Assembly (NCBI GenBank): GCA_964017145.1 | Contig: OZ024844.1 | Span: forward strand, 4,119,119 to 4,183,118 | Direction: 5' to 3' | Length of the DNA: 64,000 nucleotides | Origin: Agrocybe praecox | Taxonomy: Eukaryota; Basidiomycota; Agaricomycetes; Agaricales; Agrocybaceae | Shown: positions 37,316 to 48,445 of the stretch, piece after piece | How the letters are laid out: each line of letters opens with the position of its first letter | Position numbering within the stretch: the first letter of the stretch is position 1 | Program-made: the position numbers and the translations under genes | The notes under the pieces: generated by a model | Database searches by the model: none | What the model was told of the DNA's origin: nothing | Seen by the model: the letters and a program-made list of their open reading frames with translations, nothing else

Positions 37316-38091
37316 GGCTGCCGAACCGATCGTTAAGTAGTTAGCTACTGTATTCCCGATTAAGGGATCGACTTACGTTAGAGTTAGAGTTAGGTAAGCG
37401 TTTTACCGGTAGATTAGATTTCTTTAACTCGAACTTGTTATGTTCAGACTGGATTTGCTAAGGCTATAATCAATAAAGATAACCAGTCAATTACGAAAGT
37501 CCATTTGTTATATAATTAAATAACTTAGGGTTTTATTTGTTAAACGCAAAGGGCGTTACTAGGATAATGTTAGACTCGACGACGAGATGCGTGCATCAAT
37601 CAAGTGTTTGTTGCGGCTAAAAGCAACTAACTACCCAAGCCGAAGCAAGGGCTAACGTTCGTTCAAGGCTTTGGGCAAAGGGACCACCGAGGCCGGTCGT
37701 AACCAGCCAAGCTTATACCTGCTATCTGTCGCGGGTTCTGCACAAGGTCAGGTAGCGTCTCGCATTATCTCGCGATTAACCGCAATCCTTCCCCGACACA
37801 AGGCATGGCCTTTGAGTGGTTTGCTTTGGGCACAAGCGCTACTAGTCTATGCCGTTGGTTGTCTTTGGCCAATTGAATCGGCTACCAAGCAGCTACATAG
37901 TCTATGCAATGGGTGAATATCGTAAGGCATGAATACCGAACAATTTAGACACGTCGCGCGTACTCGAGATCGATCCGAATCAATCTGAAGTCGTTCTACA
38001 GTTTTATTACACCACACGTTCGACCACCGCCGTCGCCTTCCGAGTTCTTACGGGATCGGGGAAACAGTCGTATCTAGTAGCACAGTTTTTA

Positions 38092-40565
38092 TTATCTGCC
38101 ATATCCGCCACCTAGGTTGGCGAAGAGAGTATCTTCCAGTCTTGGGCGCCATTCCAGATCGCCAGCTTCAGCAGGTTCATCGCGAACCCGGCCGGGTTCG
38201 TTTGGAGCTTCTGCAAAGCCGAACGGAAGGACGGCAATCGGTGGATGATCCGCCAATTCTCTCTCGTAAACATTCAACACTTCTTGTTTCCAAGAACTTG
38301 TTAGGTCGAACAGGTTTCGTGTACGCTTTCGCGATACGATCAGTCGACGGTTAAGAATATCAGTTTTAGTGACATCAGGGACAAGGGTCTGCCAGCCTGG
38401 CCGCACATATAAGGAAGTGTTAACCTCCGAATACATGTCAGTGTACTGTTTAGGCCAATGATCTATATGATTCTCGTAGCGAAAGAGGCCTGTTTCCAGG
38501 GTCAATGCGCCATCACGCTGACCTCGATTGAGGTATTCGCGCCAATATTCAGAGATAGTGTTGATATATCCTTTTGCGTTGAAATAGTTCCATGCTGTAT
38601 TAAAGCTGCCTTTAAGTACCAAAACGCCCGCGTCGTTATCGCGATGTTGAGAGTTAACGCTTAAGCGATTATCCCATCGTTTTGAAATGTCAGACTTAAG
38701 CCAGCCATATATCATATCCTGCGGATAGCCGCGTGCGATGTACAATCCTGCTAAGGAGTGTAAAGCATCTCGGTAGTCGCTAAATTTACTACTTAGCACG
38801 GCTAGACGAGCCATCTCTCCCCAGAACGTACCACGTTTGACGTCGTAGGGATGGTGGCTAGCGAAAGGAACTCTTTCTTGGTGGTTGCGAAGCTTGCGGT
38901 ATGGTCTATGTTCTAATTTTCTATTATCATCAACATAGAGAAACATGTCCAGAAACGGAGCATGTGTGGGCGACGCATCCCATTCTATTACACAGGTGTG
39001 TATCTGGACGCACGAAACTATTTGAACGGCGCGTTCAAGTGTGTCGGCGTATACGATTGCCAGACAGTCATCAATATAGCGTCCGTAAAAAGGGACGTCT
39101 TTATTATTCATTATTTTACTTTCTACTTCATATGCATAGCCAAAAAGGTTGGCTAAATCCGGGGACGATGCTACACCCATAGCTAGTCCGCGCGTCTGAA
39201 GGTAATACTTTTTTTGAAATTGTGTAATTAGATTAGTATTTCCAAGTCGTAAAGCGGCATCGAACAGGCGGGCAAAAGCCTCTTCGTCATCCGATAACTC
39301 TTCGCCGGCCTTAATTTTATCGCCAAAGTAATATAAATTAAATAATTCGGTTATTCTTTTGAGGCAAGTCTCTATCTCTATATTAGGATAAAAGGCAACG
39401 ACGTCTCCAGTAACAATGAAGTATTTACGACTGGGATCTAATTGTAATTTACTTAATTTTATCGCCAAGTCCTTGCTACCATGAATGATAGTTGGCGCCG
39501 TTTGAATTAACGGTTTAAGAATTTTTGAAACTAACTTAGCTGCAGTATTGATTACAGCAGAATGACACGGTATAATAGGACGCATTTTGGTAGGAACCTT
39601 GTGAATTTTAGGTATACCATAAAATAATGGCAATTTGTGTCGTGCCGTAAACTGTATTTCACCATCTAATCGTTTAGGGAAACCATCGTCATTTTGGACG
39701 TGAGGCGTCATTGACGACCGCAAGAAGTCCGGCACCTGCATTTCAAATTTAGGTACTGCAGCAGCCATATCAGCTAGCTGCAAAGTTAGTTCATTTTGGG
39801 ACCTAAGAATTAGAGACACAGTACGGTGTGGGCCGTACTTAGTGGGTTGAAAACCATATGATAATTCGGTATAGTTATTTGTATCGTCTAATAATTCTTG
39901 GCACTTGGTAATGATCCACTCGCGTTCTGAGACCGCAATTCCAAGATTTTTATCTGTTCCTGTAACTACGTATTTATTACTTAGCAGGAATTCTTTGATT
40001 TCGGCAAGATCAGGTGTAAACGCTTTAAATTCTCTCCTGTCTTCTGATTCGCTGGGTATGTAGGTACGTTGCACGTACGCTCGACCTCTTGCGAAACCGT
40101 TACCAATATATTTGGGTAACTTCGAAGGCTTACTTGTTTTGGGTAACGCGTTAAGCGGTTCGAAATCTGGATCATAATCAGTGTTGTTATCCACTCCAAT
40201 GAAGGCAAAGTGGAGACGCCATGACAAGCGTCGTTCAAAGTCTTTCGCGGCTTTCAAAATTAATGATTCGTCGCGGCGTGAGGTAAACATAAACCTCATG
40301 CCCATACTTAGCTGATATTCGATATTTTTCGGGATGTTCACACCGGGACTGAGATGAATAATGCTTTTAAATTGGAGAGCGAGTAGTACATTAACAGGCG
40401 TATTTAAAAGTATATAATTAACAGCGAGGGGGAAAGGTATAGTCAGTAACCAATCTGGATATGTGAACGGGAGGTCATACCGGAATACAATGGGGGCACG
40501 CGTTAACGTACCCCCCGAAATGACCGACGAGGGAGGAAGTGCCGACGAATACGATGTCGGAGCAC
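38092..40565 (-). CDS. Penelope-like reverse transcriptase, element A1
   Basis: Catalyses cDNA synthesis, presumably primed by the chromosome 3' end. In the open frame the order is FRYDLPFTYPDWLL, SRRDESLILKAAKDFERRL, a DKG-like motif (VVTGTDKNLGIAVSE), fingers FYGIPKIHKVPTKMRPIIPC, motif A GDVVAFYPNIE, motif B RGLAMGVASSPDLANLFGY, and the catalytic YIDD in YGRYIDDCLAIVYAD (about 39056-39100), then DASPTHAPFLDMFL. The C-terminus (RTRNLFDLTSSWKQEVLNVYE ... NLGGGYGR) shows no GIY-YIG nuclease. Comparison with B elements shows only synonymous changes from FRYDLPF (about 40485) for the next ~100 bases, but three of three changes are replacements between 40486 and 40568, so the protein proper probably begins near 40485. 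How it is joined to ORF1 is unresolved: the first Met in this frame lies ~90 codons further on. Confidence 0.88.
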
Positions 40566-41847
40566 TCACTTCTTCCCTTGGTTGCCTCTGCCCTTGCCCT
40601 TGCCCTTGCGAGCTTTCTTGTTGGGGGCCTTGAAGCGCTCGTTGGTGGCCTTGATGTTGGCGCCACGTTGAGCTTCCCGAGCGGCCTCGGTGCGATCGGC
40701 GTGTTGACGCCCCTTCTTGATGGAGCGTTGAGCCTGCTTCTGAAAGCGAGGAGAGGATGTTAGCCTCTTGATCGAATCGAGGTAGGCCGCCTTGCGCATC
40801 TTGTCTAGAATGGCGAGATGGTCGGCGGCCTCCGTGAAGTTGGTAATCACCTTCGGTTTGGGACCCTTGGAAGAGCCCGCCTTGGCGTTGGACTGTTAAA
40901 GGGTGGTGAGATGTTTGAAGGCGAAAATAAAAGGCATTACTCACCGAATTTGCCTTTCCGAGTTTGGCAGCGACTGCCTTATCGATCATTGACTGGATCG
41001 ATGCGGTGTTGGGAACCGCGTCAGCTGCCTCAACGTCGGCAGATCGTTTGATCTCCTTCTTGGCGTCCAGTTTGAGTTGAGCCTGGTAGGCACTGGATTC
41101 GACGATCTGAATGAGGCGCAGAGCGTAAGGAAGGAGGTCTTGGCGTAGGTCCGCCGCGATCATAAGAACTGCACCCGAAGTGCGATAACCAATGGGTCGG
41201 GATTCCCCGTCCTCCATCTCCTCGTCCCTGTCATCGAACAGAGAGACGCCTGGGAGCAGCTTGCCAGCCGCATCCCTAATGTCTCCATCGGCAGCGCCGG
41301 TGAAGAGGAGAGTTTTAGCGCCGGCTATCATCTCGTTCACTTTGGGGCGAACAAGATTCCAGCCTTCGTTAAAGAGAGTGAGGGGGTTAAGTTCATCGTC
41401 CACCTTTTTGAAGTCCAATTGCTTGGCATTCTTTGCTTCGAGGAAGCGAACGGAGCGAAAGTCGTCCACACCCTTTTGAAGGGAGGTGCGGATGGCAAAC
41501 GCCTCATCGGTTTCCGAGAACTCCTTAGAGAACTGTACTTCCGAGACCTTAACGGCCACGCTAGGTGGGAATTGACGCGGGGTGGCGTCATACATCTTCT
41601 GCCACTTGGACAGAAGGGCCCTCAACGACGAGCGTTGTTCCGCACGATGATTGACCGAAGTCAACCAAGGGCGGAGGGCAGGTTGGTACTGGATGGGCAC
41701 CAGCGCCATGACCTGGTCAAAGGTCCCTGCTTGGGCAATCGTCAGATGACGATGGTCGATGTTGGACTCTTTGCTGGGAGCGGTGGTGACAGCGGAGAGG
41801 AGGGGCCCAAGGGCCGGGGTAATGTTACGACGAGGGTTTGAAGACAT
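40566..41847 (-). CDS. ORF1 (Gag-like) protein of element A1, one intron
   Basis: Exon 41847-40945 (301 codons) and exon 40892-40566 are joined by removing a 52-nt intron (GTGAGT ... CTCAC ... AACAG, 40893-40944), giving 408 residues. The N-terminal part is helical with an acidic DDRDEEMEDGE patch. The second exon is basic, ending KKARKGKGKGRGNQGKK, likely RNA-binding or nuclear-localising. Reading straight through the intron also leaves an open frame. But in the second exon the A and B proteins differ by one residue of about 94 in the spliced frame, versus about ten in the unspliced frame, so the spliced frame is the one under selection. No known domain; the role (RNP formation or telomere targeting) is inference. 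Confidence 0.75.
40893..40944 (-). other. 52-nt spliceosomal intron retained in element ORF1
   Basis: Donor GTGAGTAATG, a CTCAC branch-like word, and acceptor TTTAACAG. The same intron is at 46483-46534, 52023-52074, 57613-57664 and 63153-63204. In B copies the acceptor region reads TTTGACAG. Splice phase is 0. Confidence 0.75.
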
Positions 41848-41874
41848 AATGGTGAATAGGATGGGGCGCGTTGA

Positions 41875-42370
41875 TTAGGGTTGTTCGAACGAAGCGCCGA
41901 AGTGAGGCCGTAGGCCGAACGAAGGTGCTGAGTGAGAAAGGACGAAGGTGTAGTAGGGAATTCTACTGCACGACCTTTTCGCTTTTATAGCTCTTCAGGT
42001 CCTATTTTTCTCTATAGCTAGATCGGTTAGATCTGTTAACCATCGCGCTTACCGATCTCATTGGTAAGTCTGATTACGATGTTCTATAACAATTAGTAGC
42101 TGTGAAGTCTTACGTCCCGCGGGATCGCTGACCAATGATCGGCCAGAAGCACGATACCAATCAGCGAAACGCCGCAGTATCAGTAAGCTGTCACTTCCAG
42201 CGACAACGACCAAAGTAGATCGATGGATATAAATACTTAGCGTAGTGGCCAAATGCGGAAGGTAAGGGATTACGTAATGATGGGCGCTTGTTACACGCTT
42301 ATGTAATCCGCAGTATAGCGCCAACTCGACGCTATTATTATACCTACGCTTAGGTTAGGTTCGGGTTAGA
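41875..42370 (-). repeat. Pseudo-LTR 2 (5' side of A1)
   Basis: Starts at TTAGGG just upstream of the ORF1 leader and ends in TTAGGTTAGGTTCGGGTTAGA. The ORF1 ATG is 28 bp from its edge. Confidence 0.75.
41940..42002 (-). ncRNA. Hammerhead ribozyme, copy 2 (A type)
   Basis: Same sequence as copy 1. Cutting here would give the A1 transcript a 5' end of about 97 nt upstream of the ORF1 ATG. Confidence 0.82.
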
Positions 42371-42403
42371 GGGTTAGGGTTGGTTGAACGAAGCGCCGAA
42401 GTT
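42371..42403 (-). repeat. ~30-bp stub of a B-type element end
   Basis: The sequence GGTTAGGGTTGGTTGAACGA, continued by AGCGCCGAAGT, repeats the first bases of the adjacent B1 pseudo-LTR and then stops at TTTTAGGG, where the full B1 end begins. It looks like an aborted end addition. Confidence 0.7.
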
Positions 42404-42905
42404 TTAGGGTTGGTTGAACGAAGCGCCGAAGTGAGGCCGTAGGCCGAACGAAGGTGCTGAGTGAGAAAGGACAAAGGTGTAGTAGGGAATTCTACTGCAC
42501 GACCTTTTCGCTTTTATAGCTCTTCAGGTCCTATAATTCTCTATAGCTAGATCGGTTAGATCTGTTAACCATCGCGCTTACCGATCTCATTGGTAAGTCT
42601 GATTACGATGTTCTATAACAATTAGTAGCTGTGAAGTCTTACATCCCGCGGGATCGCTGACGAATCGCGGCCAGAAGCACAACAATCAATCAGCGATACG
42701 CCGCAGTATCAGTAAGCTGTCAGTTCCAGCGACAACGACCAAAGTAGATCGATGGATATAAATACTTAGCGTAGTGGCCAAATGCGGAAGGTAAGGGGTT
42801 ACGTAATGATGGGCGCTTGTTACACGCTTATGTAATCCGCAGTATAGCGCCAACTCGACGCTATTATTATACCTACGCTTAGGTTAGGTTCGGGTTAGAG
42901 GTTAG
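42404..42905 (-). repeat. Pseudo-LTR 3 (3' side of B1)
   Basis: B-type pseudo-LTR, differing from A type at scattered sites (for example ATCCCGCGG for GTCCCGCGG and a changed block near 42661-42700). Confidence 0.75.
42469..42531 (-). ncRNA. Hammerhead ribozyme, copy 3 (B type)
   Basis: Core identical to copy 1. The cleavage-site nucleotide is U instead of C (UUU for UUC), still an allowed NUH triplet. Stem I GGAC/GUCC is kept. Confidence 0.8.
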
Positions 42906-43681
42906 GCTGCCGAACCGATCGTTAAGTAGTTAGCTACTGTATTTCCGATTAAGGAATCGACTTACGTTAGAGTTAGAGTTAGGAAAGCGTTATTCCGGTA
43001 GATTAGTATTCTCTAAGGTGAACTTGTTATGTTCAGACTGGATTTGCTAAGGTTATAATCAATAAAGATAACCAGTCAATTACGAAAGTCCTTTTGTTAT
43101 ATAATTAAATAACTTAGGGATTTATTTGTTAAACGCAAAGGGCGTTACTAGGATAATGTTAGACTCGACGACGAGATGCGTGCATCAATCAAGTGTTTGT
43201 TGCGGCTAAAAGCAACTAACTACCCGAGCCGAAGCGGGGGCTAACGTTCGTTCAAGGCTTTGGGCAAAGGGACCACCTCAACCGGTCAATAACCAGTCAA
43301 GCTTATACCTACTATCTGTCGCAGGTTCTGCACAAGGTCAGGTAGCGTCTCGCATTATCTCGCGATTAACCGCAATCCTTCCCCGACACAAGGCATGGCC
43401 TTTGAGTGGTTTGCTTTGGGCACAAGCGCTACTAGTCTATGCCGTTGGTTGTCTTTGGCCAATTAAATCGGCTACCAAGCGGCTACATAGTCTATGCAAT
43501 GGGTGAATATCGTAAGGCATGAATACCGAACAATTTAGACACGTCGCGCGTACTCGAGATCGATCCGAATCAATCTGAAGTCGTTCTACAGTTTTATTAT
43601 ACCACACATTCGACCACCGCCGACGCCTTCTGAGTTCTTACGGGATCAGGGAATCAGTCGTATCTAGTAGCACAGTTTTTA

Positions 43682-46155
43682 TTATCTGCCATATCCGCCA
43701 CCTAGGTTGGCGAAGAGAGTATCTTCCAGTCTTGGGCGCCATTCCAGATCGCCAGCTTCGGCAGGTTCTTCGCGAACCCGGCCGGGTTCGTTAGCTGCAA
43801 TGCCAAAGCCGAACGGAAGGACGGCAATCGGTGGATGATCCGCCAATTCTCTCTCGTAAACATTCAATACTTCTTGTTTCCAAGAACTTGTTAGGTCGAA
43901 CAGGTTTCGTGTACGCTTTCGCGATACGATCAGTCGACGATTCAATATATCGGTTTTAGTAACATCCGGGACAAGGGTCTGCCAGCCTGGCCGCACATAT
44001 AAGGAAGTGTTAACCTCCGAATACATGTCAGTGTACTGTTTAGGCCAATGATCGATATGATTCTCGTAGCGGTAGTGACCTGTTTCCAGGGTTAACGCGC
44101 CATCACGCTGACCTCTATTGAGGTATTCGCGCCAATAATTGGAGATAGTATTGATATATCCTTTTGCGTTGAAATAGTTCCATGCTGTATTAAAGCTGCC
44201 TTTAAGTACCAAAACGCCCGCGTCGTTATCGCGATGTTGAGAATTAACGCTTAAGCGATTATCCCATCGTTTTGAAATGTCAGACTTAAGCCAGCCATAT
44301 ATCATATCCTGCGGATAGCCGCGTGCGATGTACAGACCTGCTAAGGAGTGTAAAGCATCTCGGTAGTCGCTAAATTTACTACTTAGCACGGCTAGACGGG
44401 CCATCTCACCCCAGAACGTACCACGTTTGACGTCGTAAGGGTGGTGGCTAGCAAAAGGAACTCTTTCTTGGTGGTTGCGAAGCTTGCGGTATGGTTTATG
44501 TTCTAATTTTCTATTATCATCAACATAAAGGAACATGTCCAAAAACGGAGCATGTGTAGGCGACGCATCCCATTCTATTACACAGGTGTGTATCTGGACG
44601 CAAGACACGATTTGAACGGCGCGTTCAAAAGTGTCGGCGTATACTATTGCCAGACAGTCATCAATGTAGCGCCCGTAAAACGGGACGTCTTTATTATTCA
44701 TTATTTTACTTTCTACTTCATATGCATAGCCAAAAAGGTTGGCTAAGTCCGGGGACGATGCTACACCCATAGCTAGTCCACGCGTCTGAAGGTAATACTT
44801 TTTTTGAAATTGTGTAATTAAATTAGTGTTTCCTAATCGTAAAGCGGCGTCAAACAATATGGCAAAAGCCTCGTCATCGTCTGACAACTCTTCGCCGGCG
44901 TTAATTTTATCGCCAAAGTAATACAGATTAAATAACTCTGTTATCTTTTTGAGGCAAGTCTCTATCTCTATATTAGGATAAAAAGCTACGACGTCTCCAG
45001 TAACAATGAAGTACTTTCGACTAGGATCTAATTGGAGTTTACTTAATTTTATCGCCAAGTCCTTGCTACCATGAATGATAGTAGGCGCCGTCTGAATCAA
45101 CGGTTTAAGAATTTTTGAAACTAATTTAGCTGCAGTATTGATTACAGCAGAGTGACACGGGATAATAGGACGCATTTTGGTAGGGACCTTGTGAATTTTA
45201 GGTATACCATAAAATAATGGCAATTTGTGTCGTGCCGTGAATTGTATCTCACCGTCTAATCGTTTAGGGAGACCATCGTCATTCTGGATGTGAGCCGTCA
45301 TTGACGACCGCAAGAAATCAGGCACCTGCATTTCATATTTAGGTACTGCAGCGGCCATATCAGCAAGCTGCAAAATTAGTTCGTGTTGGGACCGAAGGAT
45401 TACAGACACGGTACGGTGTGGACCGTACTTTGTGGGTTGAAAACTATATGAAATTTCATTATAATTACTTGTATCGTCTAATAATTCTTGGCACTTGGTT
45501 ATGATCCACTCGCGTTCTGAGACCGCAATTCCAAGATTTTTGTCGGTTCCTGTAACTACGTATTTATTACTTAGCAGGAACTCTTTGATTTCGGCAAGAT
45601 CAGGTGTAAACGCTTTAAATTCTCTCCTGTCTTCTGATTCGCTGGGTATGTAGGTACGTTGAACGTACGCTCGACCTCTTGCGAAACCGTTACCAATATA
45701 TTTGGGTAATTTCGTAGGCTTACTTGTTTTGGGTAACGCGTTAAGCGGTTCGAAATCTGGATCATAATCAGTGTTGTTTTCCACTCCAATGAAGGCAAAG
45801 TGGAGGCGCCATGATAGGCGTCGTTCAAAGTCTTTCGCGGCTTTCAAAATTAATGATTCGTCGCGGCGTGAGGTAAACATAAACCTCATGCCCATACTTA
45901 GCTGATATTCGATATTTTTCGGGATGTTCACACCGGGGCTGAGATGAATAATGCTTTTAAATTGGAGTGCAAGTAGTACATTAACAGGCGTATTTAAAAG
46001 TATATAATTGACAGCGAGGGGGAAAGGTATAGTCAGTAACCAATCTGGATAAGTGAACGGGAGGTCATACCGGAATATAATGGGGGCACGCGTTAACGAA
46101 CCCCCCGAAATGACCGACGAGGGAAGAAGTGCCGACGAATACGATGTCGGAGCAC
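43682..46155 (-). CDS. Penelope-like reverse transcriptase, element B1
   Basis: As in A1, with the same YIDD, motif A and DKG-like residues. Replacements against A are scattered and mostly conservative (for example RITELFN to KITELFN, FAEAPNEPG to FGIAANEPG at the C-terminus). The frame is intact. Confidence 0.85.
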
Positions 46156-47437
46156 TCACTTCTTCCCTTGGTTGCCTCTGCCCTTGCCCTTGCCCTTGCG
46201 AGCTTTCTTGTTGGGGGCTTTGAAGCGCTCGTTGGTGGCCTTGATGTTGGCGCCACGTTGAGCTTCCCGAGCGGCCTCGGTTCGATCGGCGTGTTGACGT
46301 CCCTTCTTGATGGAACGTTGAGCCTGCTTCTGAAAGCGAGGGGAGGATGTTAGCCTCTTGATCGAGTCGAGGTAGGCCGCCTTGCGCATCTTGTCTAAAA
46401 TGGCGAGATGGTCGGCGGCCTCCGTGAAGTTTGAAATCACCTTCGGTTTGGGACCCTTGGAAGAGCCCGCCTTGGCGTTGGACTGTCAAAGGGTGGTGAG
46501 ATGTTTGAAGGCGAAAATAAAAAGCATTACTCACCGAGTTTGCCTTTCCGAGTTTGGCAGCGACTGCCTTGTCGATCATTGACTGGATCGATGCAGTGTT
46601 GGGGACTGCGTCAGCTGCTTCGACGTCGGCAGATCGCTTGATCTCCTTCTTGGCGTCCAGTTTGAGTTGGGCCTGGTAGGCACTGGATTCGACGATCTGG
46701 ATAAGACGCAGAGCGTATGGAAGGAGGTCCTGGCGGAGGTCCGCCGCGATCATGAGAACTGCACCCGAAGTGCGATAGCCAATGGGTCGGGATTCTCCGT
46801 CTTCCATCTCCTCATCCCTGTCATCGAACAGGGTGACACCTGGGAGCAGCTTGCCAGCTGCATCCCTTATGTCTCCATCGGCAGCGCCGGAGAAGAGGAG
46901 AGTTTTAGCGCCGGCGATCATCTCATTCACCCGGGGGCGAACAAGATTCCAGCCTTCGTTAAAGAGAGTGAGGGAGTTGAGTTCTCCGTCCACCTTGTTG
47001 AAGTCTTTTTCCTTGGCCTTCTTTGCTTCAAGGAAGCGAGCGGAGCGAAAGTCGTCCACACCCTTTTGAAGGGAGGTGCGGATGGCGAACGCTTCATCGG
47101 TTTCCGAGAACTCCTTAGAGAACTGTACTTCCGAGACCTTAACGGCCACGCTAGGTGGGAATTGACGCGGGGTGGCGTCATACATCTTCTGCCACTTGGA
47201 CAAAAGGGCCCTCAACGACGAGCGTTGTTCCGCACGATGATTAACCGAAGTCAACCAAGGGCGGAGGGCAGGTTGGTACTGGATGGGCACCAGCGCCATG
47301 ACCTGGTCAAAGGTCCCTGCTTGGGCAATCGTCATGTGACGATGGTCGATGTTGGACTCTTTGCTGGGTGCAGTGGTGACAGCGGAGAGGAGAGGCCCAA
47401 GGGCCGGGGTGAGGTTACGACGAGGGTTTGAAGACAT
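46156..47437 (-). CDS. ORF1 protein of element B1, one intron
   Basis: Exons 47437-46535 and 46482-46156. The basic second exon differs from A by one residue (ITNF to ISNF). Changes in exon 1 cluster in the KKAKEKDFNKVDGELNS segment. Confidence 0.72.
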
Positions 47438-47464
47438 AATGGTAAATAGGATGGGGCGCGTTGA

Positions 47465-47944
47465 TTAGGGTTGGTTGAACGAAGCGCCGAAGTGAGGCCG
47501 TAGGCCGAACGAAGGTGCTGAGTGAGAAAGGACAAAGGTGTAGTAGGGAATTCTACTGCACGACCTTTTCGCTTTTATAGCTCTTCAGGTCCTATAATTC
47601 TCTATAGCTAGATCGGTTAGATCTGTTAACCATCGCGCTTACCGATCTCATTGGTAAGTCTGATTACGATGTTCTATAACAATTAGTAGCTGTGAAGTCT
47701 TACATCCCGCGGGATCGCTGACGAATCGCGGCCAGAAGCACAACAATCAATCAGCGATACGCCGCAGTATCAGTAAGCTGTCAGTTCCAGCGACAACGAC
47801 CAAAGTAGATCGATGGATATAAATACTTAGCGTAGTGGCCAAATGCGGAAGGTAAGGGGTTACGTAATGATGGGCGCTTGTTACACGCTTATGTAATCCG
47901 CAGTATAGCGCCAACTCGACGCTATTATTATACCTACGCTTAGG
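47465..47944 (-). repeat. Pseudo-LTR 4 (5' side of B1)
   Basis: B-type copy, joined to A2 through TTAGGTTAGGG. Confidence 0.75.
47530..47592 (-). ncRNA. Hammerhead ribozyme, copy 4 (B type)
   Basis: Same as copy 3. Confidence 0.8.
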
Positions 47945-48445
47945 TTAGGGTTGTTCGAACGAAGCGCCGAAGTGAGGCCGTAGGCCGAACGAAGGTGCTG
48001 AGTGAGAAAGGACGAAGGTGTAGTAGGGAATTCTACTGCACGACCTTTTCGCTTTTATAGCTCTTCAGGTCCTATTTTTCTCTATAGCTAGATCGGTTAG
48101 ATCTGTTAACCATCGCGCTTACCGATCTCATTGGTAAGTCTGATTACGATGTTCTATAACAATTAGTAGCTGTGAAGTCTTACGTCCCGCGGGATCGCTG
48201 ACCAATGATCGGCCAGAAGCACGATACCAATCAGCGAAACGCCGCAGTATCAGTAAGCTGTCACTTCCAGCGACAACGACCAAAGTAGATCGATGGATAT
48301 AAATACTTAGCGTAGTGGCCAAATGCGGAAGGTAAGGGATTACGTAATGATGGGCGCTTGTTACACGCTTATGTAATCCGCAGTATAGCGCCAACTCGAC
48401 GCTATTATTATACCTACGCTTAGGTTAGGTTCGGGTTAGAGGTTA
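47945..48445 (-). repeat. Pseudo-LTR 5 (3' side of A2)
   Basis: A-type copy matching pseudo-LTR 1. Confidence 0.75.
48010..48072 (-). ncRNA. Hammerhead ribozyme, copy 5 (A type)
   Basis: Same as copy 1. Confidence 0.82.

Larger units (their letters stand above)
36816..42370 (-). mobile_element. Penelope-like retroelement A1 (Coprina-type, telomere-associated)
   Basis: Complete element on the minus strand: 5' pseudo-LTR with hammerhead (41875-42370), short 5' UTR, spliced ORF1, reverse transcriptase, ~780-nt 3' UTR (about 37316-38091), 3' pseudo-LTR with hammerhead (36816-37315). The reverse transcriptase has Penelope-type features, and no GIY-YIG endonuclease follows it, which is the definition of the endonuclease-deficient Athena/Coprina group known to sit at telomeres. 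Its 3' end abuts the broken NACHT gene at TAGGG. The 5' end faces the telomere. Confidence 0.85.
42404..47944 (-). mobile_element. Penelope-like retroelement B1
   Basis: Same organisation as A1 with both pseudo-LTRs (42404-42905 and 47465-47944). Its 3' terminal bases are TAGGGTTGGTTGAACG, against TAGGGTTGTTCGAACG in A. It encodes intact ORF1 and reverse transcriptase. Its 5' end stops at TTAGGTTAGGG, about 14 bases shorter than in A1. Confidence 0.85.

Noticed and set aside
37671..37916. 81-codon plus-strand open frame in the A 3' UTR
   Set aside because: Not open in the B elements, antisense to the element, and no family features; treated as chance.
38092..40565. Group II intron, LINE or telomerase (TERT) reverse transcriptase
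   Set aside because: The DKG-like motif, FYGIPKIHK fingers and YIDD context fit Penelope-like elements; no TEN/TRBD-type TERT motifs and no LINE endonuclease were seen.
40455..40569. Second intron from GTGAGT at 40569 to CCAG at 40455
   Set aside because: The 115-nt length puts the reverse transcriptase out of frame, and it would remove residues that are under constraint.
38092..41847. Taking the 1251-codon frame as one protein
   Set aside because: The middle ~110 residues are unconstrained between A and B and contain the unspliced intron; the spliced ORF1 frame fits better.
46667..47431. Plus-strand 254-codon open frame antisense to B-element ORF1
   Set aside because: Shadow of the coding strand; interrupted in A elements at the corresponding place.
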